From Methanothrix sp. (GTDB lineage Archaea > Halobacteriota > Methanosarcinia > Methanotrichales > Methanotrichaceae): a stretch of 35,047 nucleotides of DNA. Location: NCBI GenBank assembly GCA_026394555.1, contig JAPKXZ010000030.1, positions 1-35,047 of the forward strand, read 5' to 3'. A program made the position numbers and the translations under genes. How positions within the stretch are numbered: position 1 is the first letter of the stretch; every line of letters starts with the position of its first letter. A model generated the notes under the pieces. It saw only the letters and a program-made list of their open reading frames with translations. It was not told the origin of the DNA and did not search any database. This document shows, piece by piece, positions 32,378-35,047 of this stretch.

Positions 32378-33226
32378 TCAATGATTGCTTAAGCCTTCCT
32401 TTTCGAGATTCAGCTCCCGTGCCCTCTCATAGCTTTCGTTAGCTTCATTGTATCTGCCCAATTTTTGCAGGGCATAAGCTCTCTCCTCCCAGGCCCGGAC
32501 GTTGGATTGATTGCGCGAGATGATGTCATCGTATGATTCGACGGCCTTGTCCCATCTTCCCATACTGCCTGCTATACCCGCGTTGTTAAAATCGTCCTGA
32601 TCTCGGCCTGTGTCCCCCTTAAGAGAATCCTCCGCACCCAAGAATAGAAGGCCGGTAAACATGAGGATAATAGTCAGCAGAGCTATTCCCACAAAAATCG
32701 CGCTTACAAATAGTGCCTGATCGATAGATTTCCTATTAGCATTATCTACAGCCGCGTAGCCCTGACCGAGCAGGGCCCTGAGCCGCTCCGGAGTGATCCA
32801 GGCCAGGAGACCGGCGACTGTGAGCAGCACACCCGGAGGAATCCACAGGACCCATCCCAGAAAGCCCAGGAAAGGAAGCCAGGCAAGGTACCCCACGGGA
32901 AAGCCCAAGAGCCCGCTGCCGAGGAGAAGCCACGCGGCTCTCTTCTTGTTTCTGGTGTAAAGAAATGCGCCAGCAATCCCAGCCAGCCCCAGCAGCAGGA
33001 ATACAATGCCCCCGGACTGGCCCAACTCGCTCCAGCCGGAGGGGATGTGGGATGACGAGAGCCCGATTAGCGAGGCTATGAGATCAAAAGCCGCGATGAG
33101 TAATCCAGCCAGCCCTCCCAGGAAGGCCAGGGTTTGGATGGCAAGCCTGCCCAGTCGGTCGCTATCTTTCTGCGGTCCCTCTGTTGCCATGGCTTTCAAT
33201 TTCTGCTCGGCTTCTTGCTTGACCAT
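32378..33226 (-). CDS. Multi-pass membrane protein with C-terminal TPR
   Basis: A 282-residue protein: a charged N-terminus (1-30), about five hydrophobic segments (near 30-57, 72-90, 95-112, 117-143, 171-195), then a soluble C-terminal region with two TPR-like motifs (NAGIAGSMGRWDKAVESYDDII, WEERAYALQKLGRYNEANESYERARELN). Such architecture is common in archaea and suggests a scaffold at the membrane. The ATG has a good GGAGGGAA site upstream. I cannot name a specific function. Confidence 0.7.
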   Translation of the reverse strand: MVKQEAEQKLKAMATEGPQKDSDRLGRLAIQTLAFLGGLAGLLIAAFDLIASLIGLSSSHIPSGWSELGQSGGIVFLLLGLAGIAGAFLYTRNKKRAAWLLLGSGLLGFPVGYLAWLPFLGFLGWVLWIPPGVLLTVAGLLAWITPERLRALLGQGYAAVDNANRKSIDQALFVSAIFVGIALLTIILMFTGLLFLGAEDSLKGDTGRDQDDFNNAGIAGSMGRWDKAVESYDDIISRNQSNVRAWEERAYALQKLGRYNEANESYERARELNLEKEGLSNH

Positions 33227-33446
33227 TTTCTTCCCTCCGAAGGCTAAATATGAGGTTGGCTTGTCCTTCTCGTTACCTACATTCCAAGATCTTTCTATCC
33301 ACTTAATATTATCGTTTGCAGCTATTTCGGAAGGATTGGTGGGGGATCTAGCTTAGGATCATTTGATTTTGCGAGTAATGCCTTTACGATACACTTTTGA
33401 TGCCATTAGGCAGATAGTGTTCATTCTTAATGATGAATAAAAAAGG

Positions 33447-34118
33447 TCAAGTCATCCCAATGTCTTTGAGATATTGAAGGACATAAGGACCCAGCATTTG
33501 GTCGTAAATATTCTTTAAAAAAGCATTGATAAATCCCGATGCAATAAAAATGATCACGACTGCCGCAAAGCTTCTCCTTGGGTGCAGCGAGAGTTGTCTA
33601 TTTAGCAGCTCTATCATTTTATCTTTGGTCGATGAGTTCACTTCCCTAACTGCAGAAAGCGCCAACGCTTGTTCGCTCTCTAGATTGGAGTCTTCGATCT
33701 TGATCCAATCGATTTTGTCTAGCAGGCCCTCTCCAATGGCTATCGCGTCCTCATAAGCCTTAATTGCAGCTTTGCAGGATGCATCCGATTTCATTTCCGC
33801 TAGCTTTTTGGCTTCGTTTCCGGCTGCTTTGAATCGAGCATACTCTTTCTTGAAGTCACTGTAATTCATGTTGATGCAGAATCTCGCCTTTCGCGGATCA
33901 TCGCAGACGGCTGAAATCTCCGAGCCGATGGAGATTACTACGATCTGATAGCACAGGTAGGTAGTTTCGATCAGAGCATCAAGGGCGAGTGATATGCGAG
34001 CTTGGTCTTCCTGCTCAGAGCCGGAGTCGTAGCTATGGGATAAATGAGTGAATGAATCGGTTATGCCGTCAGCTATAGGTTGAGGAAGCGGCTTTCCATC
34101 CCGTAACGTATCCTTCAT
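33447..34118 (-). CDS. Predicted membrane-anchored protein of unknown function
   Basis: A 223-residue protein I do not recognise. It is mostly helical and charged, with a central segment FKAAGNEAKKLAEMKSDASCKAAIKAYEDAIAIGEGL that has a TPR-like look. A hydrophobic helix near residues 184-204 (FAAVVIIFIASGFINAF) follows a basic patch, suggesting a C-terminal anchor. ATG 34118 is preferred over TTG 34136; neither has a clear ribosome-binding site. It stands alone, with the TPR membrane protein downstream after 220 nt. Confidence 0.55.
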   Translation of the reverse strand: MKDTLRDGKPLPQPIADGITDSFTHLSHSYDSGSEQEDQARISLALDALIETTYLCYQIVVISIGSEISAVCDDPRKARFCINMNYSDFKKEYARFKAAGNEAKKLAEMKSDASCKAAIKAYEDAIAIGEGLLDKIDWIKIEDSNLESEQALALSAVREVNSSTKDKMIELLNRQLSLHPRRSFAAVVIIFIASGFINAFLKNIYDQMLGPYVLQYLKDIGMT

Positions 34119-34182
34119 GCGAAGGTAGGAAGGCAAGAATCGCTTTTGTTAAAAGGAAAAGAACGAGCCGCAGGATGTCATT

Positions 34183-34422
34183 TTAATCGGGAGAGGTGCT
34201 CAATATCTCATCAAACTTTTTATGTATCCCTTCTTTTCCCTTATCGAGAGGGACCATATATCCCCGGCGAGTAACAATCCAGCCGCCTTTGCAGATATCT
34301 CTTGCAAGGTCGATAGCCTCAGCTTTTGTATCGCAATGCATCGATGCCCTCTCAGCATGAGGCTTTTTCACATCCCAGCCGCCTTGTGGATTGGATACAT
34401 CATGCCGCTCTTTGCGTGCCAT
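34183..34422 (-). CDS. DUF2188-type small protein
   Basis: A 79-residue protein with the DUF2188 pattern: ERHDVSNPQGGWDVKKPHAERASMHCDTKAEAIDLARDICKG, then GWIVTRRGYMVPLDKGKEG. The family's function is unknown. I chose ATG 34422: a TATA-like TTTATATAG at about 34447-34455 on the same strand would start transcription near 34425, so the upstream ATG at 34440 would lie outside the mRNA. The transcript would be almost leaderless. Confidence 0.75.
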   Translation of the reverse strand: MARKERHDVSNPQGGWDVKKPHAERASMHCDTKAEAIDLARDICKGGWIVTRRGYMVPLDKGKEGIHKKFDEILSTSPD

Positions 34423-34518
34423 TAGCATACATAGAGTCATTTAATGCTATATAAATGAGGGCCTGACATATTCGCTCATGCGACTGATGGGAATATCAGC
34501 CTTATTGCTGCCTGTTTC

Positions 34519-34797
34519 TAGCTGAAGAAAATGTGGTGGTCTACTCCGGAGAAATCGAAACCCTGCCCACGCGCGGGCGCTCTGGCAAAGGTGGCCTACC
34601 TGCTCATTCACGAGTGCTCATTTCCTGAGCCCTTTGATGTCACCAACCACAGAGCTTCCTGCAATCTGATGGAGCAACTCTTGGCCCGGAGGCTAACGGA
34701 TGGGTTTCTGCTCCTGCACCAGCGAGGCAAGAAGGATTTAGACGATATGGGCAAAGATATATTACCAGCGATCAAATCGCATGGGAGACAAGCTTAA
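34519..34797 (+). pseudogene. Decayed MBL-fold hydrolase fragment
   Basis: The segment is related to the middle and end of the MBL hydrolase at 31527-32270. The opening AEENVVVYSGE matches AEEKVVVYSGD in one frame, then a one-base insertion near 34552-34570 shifts the rest. After this, LLIHECSFPEPFDVTNH is identical, and 34598-34651 equals 32044-32097 base for base. The remainder (SCNLMEQLLARR to HGRQA) only loosely fits an MBL C-terminus. The zinc motif HxHxDH and the whole N-terminal half are missing. It cannot make a working enzyme. Confidence 0.8.
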
Positions 34798-34978
34798 GGT
34801 CTTCAAATGGATCAAAATTAAATGCAGATAGTTTAATAAAGAATTAAATCAATGAATCGATTTAAGATAACGGGTGGACGGCATGTATTTTACTAATACT
34901 TCGGATCCTTAACTCCCATCGAGTGGGGAATACAAAATATTAATATCAATCCAACTACATCGTCTTTAAACAATAAAA

Positions 34979-34985
34979 TTATATA
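34979..34985 (+). promoter_or_regulatory. TATA box of the gene leaving the window
   Basis: TTATATA at 34979-34985, in an AT-rich stretch, lies about 27 nt before the ATG at 35010. This spacing predicts transcription starting at or next to that ATG. The AT-rich interval from 34798 to here shows no gene. Confidence 0.5.
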
Positions 34986-35009
34986 GATATAGTTTCCCTA
35001 CATAGGGGT

Positions 35010-35047
35010 ATGGAGCAATGGGCAAGGGATTGGCTGGAAGGGGAGCG
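35010..35047 (+). CDS. Start of a gene leaving the window, identity unknown
   Basis: Only about 12 codons are visible. ATG 35010 (MEQWARDWLEGE) fits a leaderless transcript from the TATA box upstream. ATG 35018, in another frame (MGKGLAGRGA), has AGGGGT 8 nt before it as a possible ribosome-binding site. The sequence is too short to choose or to name the product. Confidence 0.3.
   Translation, partial: MEQWARDWLEGE

Overview
The window is archaeal and almost certainly from a methanogen. It opens with the long archaeal ribosomal-protein operon, in the order uS19 (end) - uL22 - uS3 - uL29 - RNase P Rnp1 - uS17 - uL14 - uL24 - eS4 - uL5 - uS14 - uS8 - uL6 - eL32 - eL19 - uL18 - uS5 - uL30 - uL15 - SecY - DUF106/Oxa1-like - CMP kinase - Cbf5. 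The eukaryote/archaea-only proteins, an intron-bearing tRNA-Ser, archaeosine synthase and separate ComD/ComE subunits (coenzyme M synthesis) all point the same way. Moderate GC content and gene content suggest a Methanothrix-like member of the Methanosarcinia, but that placement is inference.

Layout. 1-12084: one dense co-directional operon for ribosome, translocon and RNA modification; most genes overlap (ATGA/TGATG) or sit within about 10 nt. 12105-14063: tRNA-Ser(GGA) with a 13-nt intron, then arcS. 14131-18087: an acylphosphatase-like protein, the ribosome quality-control factor RqcH/NEMF, a Mut7-C RNase and a transglutaminase-like protease. 18326-24054: an accessory block with a small unknown gene, a self-inhibited Fic protein, a HicBA toxin-antitoxin pair lying between two related GC-rich repeats, and a 1023-residue CHAT-STAND-TPR protein of the kind linked to immune or cell-death signalling. 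24346-29899: a sulfur/C1 block with archaeal S-adenosylmethionine synthetase, a sulfonate/taurine-type ABC permease and lipoprotein without a neighbouring ATPase, a DUF39 sulfurtransferase fused to a ferredoxin, and comDE. 30007-35047: small membrane and secreted proteins, an Hfq-like Sm protein, an MBL-fold hydrolase, a TPR membrane protein, an unknown membrane-anchored protein, a DUF2188 protein, a decayed MBL paralogue, and the first codons of a gene that leaves the window.

The most interesting unit is 26386-29899. A DUF39-ferredoxin fusion faces comDE, which makes sulfoacetaldehyde, the precursor that needs a thiol to become coenzyme M. A sulfonate-type transporter diverges from it. The DUF39 part seems to lack the cysteines I remember from the homocysteine-forming members, so it may be the thiol-forming enzyme of coenzyme M synthesis. 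The second is the CHAT-STAND-TPR/Fic/HicBA block. Smaller oddities are a 29-bp tandem duplication that keeps uL29 and Rnp1 from being one fused frame, a Ser/Pro-rich N-terminal tail on Cbf5, an Hfq-type Sm protein, and a 54-nt perfect repeat between an intact MBL gene and its decayed paralogue.
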